This document shows positions 39,559 through 51,965 of a stretch of 64,000 nt of DNA, piece by piece. The DNA is from Auanema rhodensis (taxonomy: Eukaryota > Nematoda > Chromadorea > Rhabditida > Rhabditidae). The notes under the pieces were generated by a model that saw only the letters and a list, made by a program, of their open reading frames with translations, did not search any database and was not told the origin of the DNA. The stretch spans positions 7,626,001-7,690,000 of the forward strand of contig OZ059898.1 of NCBI GenBank assembly GCA_964057225.1, given 5' to 3'. The number at the start of each line of letters is the position of its first letter. Within the stretch, counting starts at the first letter, position 1. The position numbers were made by a program, and so were the translations under genes.

Positions 39559-42500
39559 TTAAGTACGACATATACCATCTCCGTAATCCCTCATATTAGT
39601 TGGACAACGACAAGAGTTTGCCTCGCATGTTGAAGATCCGGTGCATTGGGCAGTTACTGAACAAAACTGTCCTGGCTAAAAACAAACGATAAAAGAGAGG
39701 TAATACTGATCACACCTTGGCGAGGTTATAGCAATTTCCATTAACTTGTATTTGGTTATTTCCACAGGTGGAAGTCTTGAATTAGGTAAAATAAAATTAG
39801 CTTAATAATTGTAAATCACACATTATTCAATCTACATGTTCCATTTATGTTTGTGAAATTTGTCGGGCATGTGCAAAAAGTATTGGAACAAATTCCGAAT
39901 CCCAGACACTGAGCAGTATATTGGCAAAACTGTCCGAGTTGCACTTGTGATAAGCATTTGTTGTTTACATTTCTACAATATAATGATCATGATTGCAACA
40001 TGAATATCACGTACACATTTCCGGGAGAGCAGGAAGATATGGATGTTAAACAATGCGTTCCGTTGTAAGTGCCTGTTGAACATTTGCATGTTGTAGAACA
40101 TGCGGCTACCCCTTGAACTGAAAATGAAAAATGGTTTATTTCATCATGGAACAGCAGAACCTTCGCACTGTAGAGAGTTCACACATGATTGCCCTATTGA
40201 TACTTTGTCATAACATTGACCATTCAGAGACACCTTAACAACAGAACATCATAGATTAATAATTTAATTAAAACAAACCTGATAAGATTTACAATTAGGT
40301 ATAGAGCACACTCCGTTGACAATATCGCTTCCTCCTGGACATTGACAACGTCCACCAATGCATTCAGAATTTCCCAAACATTGCTGATTGAAAGAGCATG
40401 AATTACCAATTTGAACAGTTGGATAACACTGATTGTTAATCAAAACCTGAAAAAAGCTGCAAGCTTATAAGGTTGGAAAAGAGCTAACCATGTTATTGCC
40501 ACAGGAATTAGTACACTGTCCGTTAGATACTGATGAACCAGATGGACATTGACAGCGTCCACCACTGCATTCAGAATTTCCCAAACATTGCTGATTAAAA
40601 GAGCATGAATTACCAATTTGAACAGTTGGATAACACTGATTGTTAATCAAAACCTGAAAAAGGCTGCAAGCTTATAAGGTTGGAAAAGAGCTAACCATGT
40701 TATTGCCACAGGGATTAAAACACTGTCCGTTAGATACTGATGAACCAGGTGAACACTGACAACGTCCACCACTGCATTCAGAATTTCCCAAACATTGCTG
40801 AGTGAAAGAGCATGAATTACCAATTTGAACAGTTGGATAACACTGATTGTTAATCAAAACCTGAAAAAGGTTGTAAGCTTATAAGGTTGGAAAAGAGCTA
40901 ACCATGTTATTGCCACAGGAATTAGTACACTGTCCGTTAGATACTGATGAACCAGATGGACATTGACAGCGTCCACCACTGCATTCAGAATTTCCCAAAC
41001 ATTGCTGATTGAAAGAGCATGAATTACCAATTTGAACAGTTGGATAACACTGATTGTTAATCAAAACCTGAAAAGGGTTGTAAGCTTATGAAGTTGGAAA
41101 AGAGCTAACCATATTATTGCCACAGGGATTAAAACATTGTCCGTTAGATACCGATGAACCAGGTGAACACTGACAGCGTCCACCACTGCATTCAGAATTT
41201 CCCAAACATTGCTGAGTGAAAGAGCATGAACTACCAATTTGAACAGTTGGATAACACTGATTGTTAATCAAAACCTGAAACAGGTTGTAAGCTTATAAGG
41301 TTGGAAAAGAGCTAACCATGTTGTTGCCACAGGCATTAGTACACTGTCCGTTAGATACTGATGAACCAGATGGACATTGACAACGTCCACCAATGCATTC
41401 AGAATTTCCCAAACATTGCTGAGTGAAAGAGCATGAATTACCAATTTGAACAGTTGGATAACACTGATTGTTAATCAAAACCTGAAAAAGGCTGCAAGCT
41501 TATAAGGTTGGAAAAGAGTTAACCATGTTGTTGCCACAGGGATTAAAACACTGTCCGTTAGATACTGATGAACCAGGTGAACACTGACAACGTCCACCAC
41601 TGCATTCAGAATTTCCCAAACATTGCTGAGTGAAAGAGCATGAATTACCAATTTGAACAGTTGGATAACACTGATTGTTAATCAAAACCTGAAAAAGGTT
41701 GTAAACTTATGAAGTTGGAAAAGAGTTAACCATGTTGTTGCCACAGGCATTAGTACACTGTCCGTTTGATACTGATGAACCAGATGGACATTGACAACGT
41801 CCACCACTGCATTCAGAATTTCCCAAACATTGCTGAGTGAAAGAGCATGAATTACCAATTTGAACAGTTGGATAACACTGATTGTTAATCAAAACCTGAA
41901 AAAGGTTGTAAGCTTATGAGGTTGGAAAAGAGCTAACCATATTATTGCCACAGGGATTAAAACACTGTCCGTTAGATACTGATGAACCAGGTGAACACTG
42001 ACACCGTCCACCACTGCATTCAGAATTTCCCAAACATTGCTGATTGAAAGAGCATGAATTACCAATTTGAACAGTTGGATAACACTGATTGTTAATCAAA
42101 ACCTGAAACAGGTTGTAAGCTTATGAGGTTGGAAAAAAGCTAACCATGTTATTGCCACAGGAATTAGTACACTGTCCGTTAGATACTGATGAACCAGATG
42201 GACATTGACAACGTCCACCACTGCATTCAGAATTTCCCAAACATTGCTGATTGAAAGAGCATGAATTACCAATTTGAACAGTTGGATAACACTGATTGTT
42301 AATCAAAACCTGAAAAAGGTTGTAAGCTTATGAGGTTGGAAAAGAGCTAACCATATTATTGCCACAGGGATTAAAACACTGTCCGTTAGATATTGATGAA
42401 CCAGGTGAACACTGACAACGTCCGCTACTGCATTCAGAATTTCCCAAACATTGCTGATTGAAAGAGCATGAATTACCAATTTGAACAGTTGGATAACACT

Positions 42501-45020
42501 GATTGTTAATCAAAACCTGAAACAGGTTGTAAGCTTATGAGGTTGGAAAAAAGCTAACCATGTTATTGCCACAGGAATTAGTACACTGTCCGTTAGATAC
42601 TGATGAACCAGATGGACATTGACAGCGTCCACCACTGCATTCAGAATTTCCCAAACATTGCTGATTGAAAGAGCATGAATTACCAATTTGAACAGTTGGA
42701 TAACACTGATTGTTAATCAAAACCTGAAAAAGGTTGTAAACTTATGAAGTTGGAAAAGAGCTAACCATATTATTGCCACAGGGATTAAAACACTGTCCGT
42801 TAGATAGTGATGAACCAGATGGACATTGACAACGTCCACCAATGCATTCAGAATTTCCCAAACATTGCTGATTGAAAGAGCATGAATTACCAATTTGAAC
42901 AGTTGGATAACACTGATTGTTAATCAAAACCTGAAACAGGTTGTAAGCTTATGAGGTTGGAAAAGAGCTAACCATATTATTGCCACAGGCATTAGTACAC
43001 TGTCCGTTAGATACTGATGAACCAGATGGACATTGACAACGTCCACCACTGCATTCAGAATTTCCCAAACATTGCTGATTGAAAGAGCATGAATTACCAA
43101 TTTGAACAGTTGGATAACACTGATTGTTAATCAAAACCTGAAAAAAGCTGCAAGCTTATAAGGTTGGAAAAGAGCTAACCATGTTGTTGCCACAGGCATT
43201 AGTACACTGTCCGTTAGATACTGATGAACCAGATGGACATTGACAACGTCCACCACTGCATTCAGAATTTCCCAAACATTGCTGATTGAAAGAGCATGAA
43301 TTACCAATTTGAACAGTTGGATAACACTGATTGTTAATAAAAACCTGAAAAAGGTTTTTTCCATTGATATCTAGAACTACATTTTTTTTATTTGAGTACC
43401 CTGTTGTGGTATTGATGAATGAAACATATTAATAAAGACAATACTTGTATGAATATAAATGTATACCTCATTTGAATTGCAATTGGTAGTTGTCTGGGAT
43501 ATACAGTAGCCATACAAAGCAATAGTTCTAGAAATAAGAAATAATTGAAGGATTATAACTATAATTTAGAAATAACCCTGTTTTGCATGCACAAATGAAG
43601 TTTTGGCACGAACTTCCGCCAACACATTGGGCATCAGCTACACATGATCCTCCAACAATTGAATAGATCAAGCATTCCCCGTTCAGAAAAATTTGAGTTC
43701 GCTGACAAGGTCCTCCTGTGTGAGATATGCAATATCCATTTACGTTATTCCTTAAGAGATCAAAATATATCAGAAAGAACGTCATATATAAAATTACATT
43801 TCGTTCCTACATGTACAAACTGAATTTATACATAATGAGTTATCAATGCATTGATTGTTGGAAACGCATTGAAATCCAGGAGCAGATAAAGAAAGACATT
43901 GGCCATTCACAGCAATCTAAGACACAATATTATTATATTAACTAATTAAGCTAAAAATGTACAGTTCCTATGTCGCAAGATTGTAGTTTCTTGCATACAC
44001 CGTTTACTACATTATGACTTGACGGACATTGACATTTGCCAGTCTAAATTATATAAATTAATGAAAAAACATTTTAAGTCTACTACAATGCATTGAGAAT
44101 CTTCTTCGCATTGAATAGTTGATTGGCAGAACCCTCCTAAAGGAACTATGCTGACACATACTTCATTAACAAGAACCTAATAACTAGAATATGTTATAAA
44201 GGCAGTAATTTTTTGATAATACCTGTCCAGCCAAGCAGGACGATTTGCATTCTGCTGAAAAAAATTGTTTTGTTTCATTCTTAATCAATAGGAATATAAT
44301 GTGTGAAAGTTTAAACAGTAAATGAATCAAAGATTGAAATTTCCAAAGATTTTGAGCTAAGTTCAATGAGGTACTATTTGATTCATTTGAACAGCTGGCG
44401 GGAGCATCATCATCTTTTTTTTTCACTTATGACATCAATTTTTTCACTATACATTAAAACTTTAAGCTATAGTGAAAATAAATGAATCATCAAAAATTAA
44501 AAAATAAAAGACATGATATCCTTAGAAGAATATAAACAAAAAACTTACATGCAACAGAATTTATGCAACAAATGTTTTGATTACATATAGATCCGGAGCT
44601 ACAATGGCTATTTAAAGTGCATGACGCGTATTGTCCAGTAGCTGTCAGGAAAGGAGATCCATTTGGGCATACTAAAAGTAGCTGTGATTAGATCAGAACT
44701 ACTTTTAACCGCTAACAAGTTGATGCTGTACTACAGCAGATATACTGAGCTTGTGAAGACGAATACTGACAAAATGCTCCGGGCTTTACCAATTCACAAA
44801 CACATCTATATAGTATAATTAAAATACTAAGTCAGTTCAATGCTTTAACCTGTCTTGTGGGTTGCATGTAATAATTTGATTATTGCGGAGCACCTGTTGT
44901 GTTTGAGGAGGACATTGAGCATGAGTTCCTGCAATAGATTTGCGTTATTAATTCAGATTGAAAAATATTACCTATATTAAGAAATAAAATCAGTAGCAAT
45001 GGGAGAAGTGGGGAAGTCAT
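39559..45020 (-). CDS. Secreted EB-module cysteine-rich repeat protein
   Basis: ATG 45020 opens a signal peptide (MTSPLLPLLLILFLN). The mature protein is a long series of cysteine modules of the nematode EB type (pattern C-x8-C-x5-C-x5-C-x4-C-x-C-x9-C, glycine-rich). N-terminal modules (45000-43460) are diverged, for example NGYCISHTGGPC, VGGSCVADAQCVGGSSCQN. Then comes an array of 14 nearly identical modules (40489-43344, separate entry), a diverged 15th (40279-40446), and C-terminal modules ending SCRCPTNMRDYGDGICRT, stop at 39559-39561. No transmembrane segment seen. EB proteins are common in nematodes and mostly of unknown function; a cuticle or extracellular-matrix role is a guess. Every array module lies on its own exon. 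Confidence 0.8.
40279..43344 (-). repeat. Coding tandem array, 207-bp unit (165-nt exon + 42-nt intron), 14 copies plus one diverged
   Basis: Exons occupy 40489-40653 and every 207 bp up to 43180-43344, followed downstream by a diverged exon at 40279-40446 (SDIVNGVCSIPNC). Each exon codes VLINNQCYPTVQIG...CGNNM (55 residues) and is flanked by phase-0 splice sites; each intron begins GTTAGCTCTTTTCC. Two module types alternate. Type 1 has QCPSGSSVSNGQCTN[S/A]C; type 2 has QCSPGSSVSNGQCFNPC. Reading 5' to 3' along the gene the order is 1, 1, hybrid, then 1-2 pairs ending in 1. The alternation makes a 414-bp higher-order repeat. The introns stay nearly as similar as the exons. Confidence 0.95.
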
Positions 45021-45371
45021 CGACGGAATGGTTCAGAGAATTTTTGCAAATTCAAAATGCTTCCCAATTTTAAAATGTGGTCGTATCATTCATCTTCATG
45101 CTGAATAGTATTGTTCAGTTGATATCACTTCATATGTTGACACAGCTGACGATATATACCGTTTCATCGTTTAGGCATACCGAATCTTCCTAGTTGAGAA
45201 ACAATGAATAAAAGCTGGAATCGATGAAACATTTAATTCAAAGTTCAATTTCCACAACGTTTTTGGCATATGATATGACACGCAATTCCTTCGTTACATA
45301 ACACTGCGGAAAACTGTAAATAAGCCGTTGCTATAACGAAATCTGATTCAATATCATCTTTATTAACAGGT
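45021..45371. other. Intergenic gap between PDE12 and EB-module gene
   Basis: 351 bp, same-strand neighbours on the minus strand. It should hold the PDE12 3' UTR and the EB gene promoter. The gap is longer than the neighbouring operon-like gaps, so an independent promoter is likely. No other element recognised. Confidence 0.35.
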
Positions 45372-48011
45372 CTATTTGTCATTCATCAAATTGTTAATTG
45401 ATTCAAACTCAGCTATGATTGGCAAGTGATCACTAGGGGCAAGTTTACTAGGTATTGCTTGATATTTAATTACTAAATTGTGACAGATCGGAGGTGCTAA
45501 GCGGTTCAGTTTGAAGCCATCAGTCCAAATATAATCCAAAACCCCCCGAAAACCTTTGAGATCCCCGTTAACAGAAAATTCAGTAAAATTTGTATAACCA
45601 TCAGAACGTATATGGTCAACGAGGGGGCTATCCACCAAATCTGGTAACAACTGGAAGTGATGAATTTGAGACATACTTTATCAGTAGCATTACCTTCATT
45701 TGTTTAGGAACAATTTCAGCATCATTCTTCCAACAGTTATCATCAGCAGAAAGAAAACCCTACAACTAACCATATTTATAATTTTGAATATAGAATACCT
45801 TTTCCAGTAGCGTATACACAGGCCCATCCGGTAAACTATTGAAATCGCCAGCAAAAATAACTTTAGGTTTCTGTGGGAATTTTTCAGCAATACTTAATAT
45901 ATAAAATACAGAAATAAGAAAAGAGCTATTACTTGTAAAGCTTCCGTACAGCTATTATAGCTTGAAATGCCTTTATATGTTCATCAGTGGGTTTAAAATG
46001 AAGATGTGTAGTTCCACATACTATAATCTCTTTCGATTTTATATTTTCTAAAACAACGATCTGAAACAAAAAATAAAAAACTTGGCAAACTATTTTATAT
46101 AAATTAACCTGCAAAGTTGTTGGCCTAGTGCAAAAAATATCATAAGAAGCTTTACTAGTCTCTAGCACATCCAACACATCCTTATTCTCATCAAGGAGAT
46201 TAGCTAGGCAAAAGCTCCAATGTTCTACTTTTCTAATAAAGAGTTAATAAATGATAGCGTTTCACTTACCGGAAAATATTTCTCTTATAAGCTATAGCAG
46301 TACCTTCTCCTACATAACTATTTTCAGCCTTTTTTCTTTTCTTTTCGAATATAAAATTAATGTTCATGCTTTCAAAAATGGGCAAAAGAAATCGTTTTTC
46401 CATTACTTCATCTACTTCCTGCATGAAATAAATATCAGCATCGTATCCTTAAATAATGCAGAAAACAAACTATTGAGCAAGTCTTCCATCAATACCTCGA
46501 AGCTCACGAAGCAGCAAAGCATATCGATATTCAGGATTTTGATATTCTACCTCACAATATGGAAAATAAAGTTGGCCCTTTGGTACATTAAATTTGAGAT
46601 ATAAATTAGCCAAAATATTATAAGTTACAATACGTAGGCTATAAAAATAAAAATAGAGTGAGAATAAAATCTTATATTTACCCATGCTTTTTAGCGGAAG
46701 ACCATAGTAACCTATCTTCGTAAAGAGGTCGCTCAGGAAGAGATTGAATAATATCAGAAATTAATCCGCACCTGTAAGTTATATGGATTGGGATATTAGA
46801 ATAATCTCCAATAATTTTGAAAAATCAGATTGTTATACACACGCATTTACACGTAAAATTCTAATTAGATATACGCCCCTAATTGAAAAAAACAAACAAA
46901 TAAGTTGCATCGCTACAACTCATATAAGTGACTTTTTAGTATAAAAATATTCAAAACTTCAATGAGAAATAAATACCTCACAACACTATCAGCACCGGAA
47001 TCACAAATAAAAATAATTTGTTTACCAACATCTTTCTCTTCTGGGACAAAGAATAAGCCTTTGCTTCGAAACTCGAAATTTGAAACTTTAAAAGTTCTAC
47101 TTATTTCTGTAAAATGTGTTAAATTCATAACGTTCATTCAGTATACTCACCATTTTCGAGACATATATCATTGGGTGGCACCAGCACAACATCACGAGCA
47201 TTTTGTGATTTTTTCTTTATATCATTTTTTATGAAAACAGGATCTCCCACAAACCAATGAAGTTCGGGGAAAACTTGAAGACGCTCACCTTCAAAAAAAA
47301 ATAATTTATATTCCTGAAAAGAAAAATGCACCATTTCTACTTTCCATTGTAGGTACAAGTGGGCATCCAACAATTGGTAGTAAACGTGTTGATGAAACCA
47401 TTAGTGAAATATCAAGAGGATTTCTTATTATCCTATAGCGTATACCCGCAATCTCAATGGCCTCGTTGTTCTTAACAATATCTCCTACAGTCTACATATA
47501 TCTGAGTAAAAATAATATTTCTTCGAATACTACCGAATCAGACATCTTTCCGGCACTGACTTCAATATTGTGAAACAAAGAAGCATCAAATGTCTGCCCC
47601 AATTTAACTTCCGGAAACTTAATTTGAATGAGTTTACGTTGTACCTATTTTATGCACATTAATAATTTCTATTTATCATCTTTGTTTTACCTTTGTAACA
47701 AAATCGTCAAATGATGCTTCGGTTGAGCATTTTAATGACGATGGAAAACATATATTTTTGTGTTGTACCCCAAAAAGAAAACTTAGAAATCTAAATTGAT
47801 TCGTTTTCCATAGATACTATTGAAAAACTAACTCTTTGCCTGAAACATTGCCTTCATTCCAAACTAATAAGGAGGCGGCTGGCAGAATATATGGAGAGAA
47901 ACTATAACACTCTCTTAATCATAAATTTTACAACCTAATTACAAACCTCATTTTTAAATTGTTCATACTTCGATTTGTAATAACCCATGATAACTTGCTT
48001 CCGATATCCAT
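45372..48011 (-). CDS. pde12: PDE12-type 2',5'-phosphodiesterase / poly(A) exonuclease (EEP family)
   Basis: PDE12 removes 2'-5' oligoadenylates and trims poly(A), in mammals in mitochondria. From ATG 48011 (MDIGSKLSWVITNRSMNN) there is an N-terminal beta-rich region with KGLFFVPEEKDVGKQIIFIC (human VYTPSNADIGLRLKLHC). The EEP nuclease domain follows: LRIVTYNILANLYLKF, PYCEVEYQNPEYRYALLLRE, YDADIYFMQEVDE (catalytic Glu, about 46420), THLHFKPTDEHIKAFQA, AGDFNSLPDGPVYTLL (GDFNS), the YIWTDGF loop and the C-terminal SDHLPIIAEF (catalytic Asp/His). The 48011 ATG keeps the frame across the first intron, whereas the ATG at 47988 does not. A TTTGCAG acceptor lies 2 nt upstream. The ALG6 stop is only 152 bp away, so the two are probably co-transcribed. 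Confidence 0.9.
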
Positions 48012-48163
48012 TTCTGCAAAATAGTAAGAAACTGAACTTTCAAAAAATAATTTTAATCCGAGAACGAACAATATAATAACTAAAGCTATGGTTACAGACT
48101 AAAAACGAACTAGTAATTGATCACAATGAAAAACCCGAAAACTATTGGAGAACACAAAAGTAT

Positions 48164-50389
48164 TTAGACTTGTTTTCTCGTATGAATAATGTATTCCTCT
48201 GCTAATAATCGGTAATAGAAATATCCTAAGCAAAGGAGAAATGAGATGCAACTGTATAAGGCGTTCATTAAAATGAATATATGAGGATATCTCTCTGGTG
48301 GAACCAAAACCCACTCAGCGATACAGACCAAGTATCCTAAGAATATATAGAGAAAACTCAACAACAAATTCTGAAAATGAAAATTTGTAATAATTGATCT
48401 GACAACGCTAGACAAACCCATGTATTATAAGATTGTTTAACTGAAATAATACTGAAGATTGAATAACTGGCAAAAAGAACCAAGAGAAAAGGGTTTCCAT
48501 CTTTGACGCAGAGAGGGAATAAACTGAAAGATAAGTATACAAGATTATACTGGATATTAACTACCTTGTACAACTAATTTGAAGAAACACTAAGATTTCC
48601 AAAGGATATTCAGGCAGAAGAAGTAACCCAGCACTTAGATATATATATATGTATATTCATAAACCATATTTTTTAAAGCCAACTTACATTGCCGGTAATA
48701 GAATGGATTTCTCATGAACTTGAAACGAAAACAAGAAAAAGCACAACGACGTTGTGAATAAAGAAATTCGAAAATTTTTCAGACTTGAGCGGAAAAATAG
48801 AACAATCAGTCCTGGAGATGAAGCCAAAAGAACACAGGCAGTACTTAATGAAGCATTTAAGTAAAAAGCAATTTTTGGGAAACTCAAAGTCAAGATTTAA
48901 AAAAAAAAAATACCTTAATTTGATTTGCTCATCTTGAGATAACCAGTTATTTAGTTTTAAAATAAACGAAAACGAACACCAAACACTAGCTACTTTATCC
49001 TGAAGAATAGCATAGTCATTTTTCCAATTTATTTTCCTCTAACCTCGTAAAGACCTCTGTAGAAAGGAAAAATCCTCTTCAGAAGTTGAAAAACTTGGTC
49101 GGCACCATGAATCAGAAATGGAAGCCATAGAATCGCAAATGTTGCGATAACAACAATTCCCACCTTGGTAATAGAGACAAAGCTAAGAGATTAATCGTTA
49201 CTACTATTGCTATATGAATTACTCACGACTCTGAAACTCTGCTAAGCAACGGTCGTTTCAAGCAACGAGCTAAAATAAATACAAAAATAGGTAAAGAATG
49301 ATACAATTCCATCTGCTTATAATTAAGTGCCAACACGAACATCACCTACAATACCTATTTACATATGTTTTATTGAATGATTCAAACCGATCCTATGAGT
49401 GTTCTATCCCGATGAAAGCTGACAATAGCGAATAAGAATAAACCCAATGATATACTGTTATATCTAAACATAACGTTTCTGAAGTAAGAAGATAAACAGC
49501 TTACTGAAAATGGGCACAGTCCATAGCCAAAAGTCCAGGATAAAGACATGCTAGAGCAAAAAATAAGTTCTAAATGTAGAATTTCCATTATAAATTTTTT
49601 TTTTCGACCCACCTTTGACATAAACTTTTTTGAAATTAGTTTACTGAATAAGAAAACAGAAGTAACATACATTGCTATATAAGGCAAAATGGCTGTAATT
49701 CTCATAAATAATTTATGATCAGGTGATTCAATTCCCCTCGATGAAAACAATGCAACCCAAGATGGATCAATTTTATCAGCTCTAGAAACAGAAGATACGT
49801 AAACAATAATAGAGTATAATCATACACGAAACCCATAAGGTAACTGTGATAAGCTGTTAAAGGTGGGTAGTCCAAACCCCAATATAATAAGTCGTTCCGT
49901 GAAGTATTGAAATACCTTAAACAAAATAAACAATTGTTCTTTAATACCAATTAAATACCATTCAGTTATGGGAAGATGAAAAGTGATTTCCATCCAATGT
50001 CTTTGAGCTTCAAAATCTCCAAACATAGGAGCTGCTCCTTGCCCTGGGACAGACAAGTTATGATCAATTGTATTAGATATCTTTACCAGAATAACTACCC
50101 GCACTCAATACTGCTTGTAAGCATAATAACATACTAAGTACAGATATTATTACTAACCAATCCAATCCATTTTCCACTTCATTAGTCTTCGAAAGAAACT
50201 GAAAACTAAGTCAGTTTCTAATCAGTTTTCCCAAAGTATATTTAAAAAATGTTTTTCAAAAATGTTGGTTGTCTAAAAACTTACCTTGTTTAAATCATCG
50301 GGCTTTTTTTCTGATTTGCTCTTAGGAATAGGATTGAATTTATACACTGGGGTTTTATTAAGTCGAGGATTCCATTTATTCATTAACAT
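48164..50389 (-). CDS. alg6: ALG6 dolichyl-P-Glc:Man9GlcNAc2-PP-dolichol alpha-1,3-glucosyltransferase
   Basis: ALG6 adds the first glucose to the lipid-linked N-glycan precursor in the ER membrane. From ATG 50389: [20 protein letters not shown], a basic cytosolic leader, then a membrane helix ([18 protein letters not shown]). The family motif follows: [20 protein letters not shown] and [20 protein letters not shown] (human [38 protein letters not shown]). Later parts include [40 protein letters not shown] and [17 protein letters not shown], another ALG6 signature. The protein ends with two hydrophobic segments and TRKQV. Many short introns. A TTTTACAG acceptor is 5 nt upstream of the ATG. 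The start is divergent from ESCO, 353 bp apart. Confidence 0.95.
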
Positions 50390-50742
50390 ATCTCCTGTAA
50401 AATAGTGAATGTAGAGTTAATGGTTTTAAGTATCATTCTTTGCTGATTTCAATAGAGCCTTATATGAATTGAATTTTATTTCACATACTTCAAGATACAA
50501 TTAATTTAAAATGGAAAAATCTCAGTCTCAGCCACGTTTCACAACAGATTTTATACTGTAAATTTAATTTTTACGTACGCGATTATGCGTTTTATCAAGG
50601 CGCAAAATATTATTTTCAAACAGAGGCAAACATGATGTAGTACTGTGGGAAGAATGCGAGATAATAGCAGTGCTTCTCCTCCAGTTTGATTTGAAACTGT
50701 GATTTATTTCTTTAAGTTTAGCTGATTTTTCAGAACCTTGAA
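50390..50742. promoter_or_regulatory. Divergent promoter region ALG6 / ESCO
   Basis: 353 bp between divergent start codons, each preceded by an AG acceptor within 10 nt. The middle contains an open frame on the minus strand (50564-50749) with no recognised similarity. Confidence 0.35.
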
Positions 50743-51965
50743 ATGGCAATGACTATGGGAAAAACACCGACTCTTATCAACTATTTCTCCTCTCCTGCTT
50801 CTACATCTCGTAGCAAATCCAAATCTTTCACTTTACCTCGGAAGGCTTTATTTGACTTGAATAGTCCTGAGCCTTCTCCAAGTAAGATCTTCATTTTCTA
50901 CTATTTTTTCTTTTTTCTTTATTTCTTTATCAATTCTTGTTTAGAGCGTAAGAAACTTTCATTAGATAGCAAAGACTCTCGGCAAATGATTCTAGATGCT
51001 GGCCAAAAAAGAACTGGGTGTATATCATGTAAAGAGGTTTGTCGTATCGTTATATTTCGACTCTGTTTGTAATTGTATTTGTAGTGTGGAATGTTTTTTT
51101 CCGAAAATAATGCAGAAGATGTTAAAAAACATGATAAGTACCACAATCGAGCCAAAAATTTGAATCTGTTTATGCTACCATCTAATAAAGTTGACAAATT
51201 AAAACAGTACGTGCTGTTAAAACAGTATAATAGAGATTGCCCAATATTTCCCTTCTTTTCAGGACAATGTTTTGTGTACAAGCTTCTCCAGATAGAACAT
51301 TTTTTCCAATAGAATCAGATTCTAAAGTTTTTGTTGATAAAGTTACCTCTATTATAGATGTAATCCAAAACTTAATCTTGTTTATAGGAAAGTTATGTAA
51401 TTTCAGGATGTGGTGAACAAAGAGTTAGGCTTTCCAATTGATATTTCGGTTTTCGGGAGAGATAATCGATGCGTAGTATGGATCTGTGTCTCTCAAAAAG
51501 TAGGAAGCGCGTCTAATGTTTCTTTTGATATATGAATCTTTAGGATAGCAAATACTTCATTTCGTGTGTGTTAGTCTCAGAAATTCTAGACAAAGCATAC
51601 TGGTGTGATTCTCATGAGGTACAAACCTCTCTCTAGTTTAAAATTTCTCGTTGTTTAGATGTTTAGTAATGGTCCAATTTTTGGAATTAATCGTGTTTGG
51701 ACACATTCTAGTGCGCGAAAGAAAGGTATCGCTAGCTCGTTGATAAGAACAGTAATGAAATTAAGAAGCTGTAAAATGTAATTTTCAATAGATATGCATA
51801 TATATTTATTCATTTTTGTAGGTTTGCTATAAGTGAGCCAACAGAGGCAGGAAAAAAATTAGCTTTAAGTTTAACAAGGTAATTTTTAATTCGCTGTTTC
51901 GCAGTTTATGAATTTAATTTAGTGATGAAAAGGAAAGATATTTAATATATTCTGTACGGAAGTGA
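50743..51965 (+). CDS. esco: ESCO/Eco1 cohesin N-acetyltransferase
   Basis: Eco1/ESCO acetylates SMC3 to establish sister-chromatid cohesion. After ATG 50743 there is a PCNA-binding-like box (TLINYFSS). A C2H2 zinc finger follows, with CISCKECGMFF...HDKYHNR (human VCKSCGMIY...HVQHHHR). The acetyltransferase domain comes next: LGFPIDISV, a strand-rich middle, then IFGINRVWTHSSARKKGIAS, the acetyl-CoA loop (human CGISRIWVFRLKRRKRIAR), and AISEPTEAGKKLALSL with EKERYLIYSVRK at the end. About 300 residues, close to the short yeast form rather than the long vertebrate paralogs. A TTTTCAG acceptor ends 9 nt before the ATG. Confidence 0.92.

Noticed and set aside
40465-43134. Regularly spaced 61-residue open frames, as if a family of small genes
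   Set aside because: Each frame only adds the first intron codons (VSSFPT then stop) to an EB exon. They are exons of one gene.
40279-43344. CRISPR-like regular repeats
   Set aside because: The units are 207 bp, coding and nearly identical throughout, with no unique spacers, and the DNA is a nematode genome.
47388-47988. ATG at 47988 as the PDE12 start
   Set aside because: It gives the wrong phase across the first intron; ATG 48011 keeps the frame into FSPYILPAASLL.
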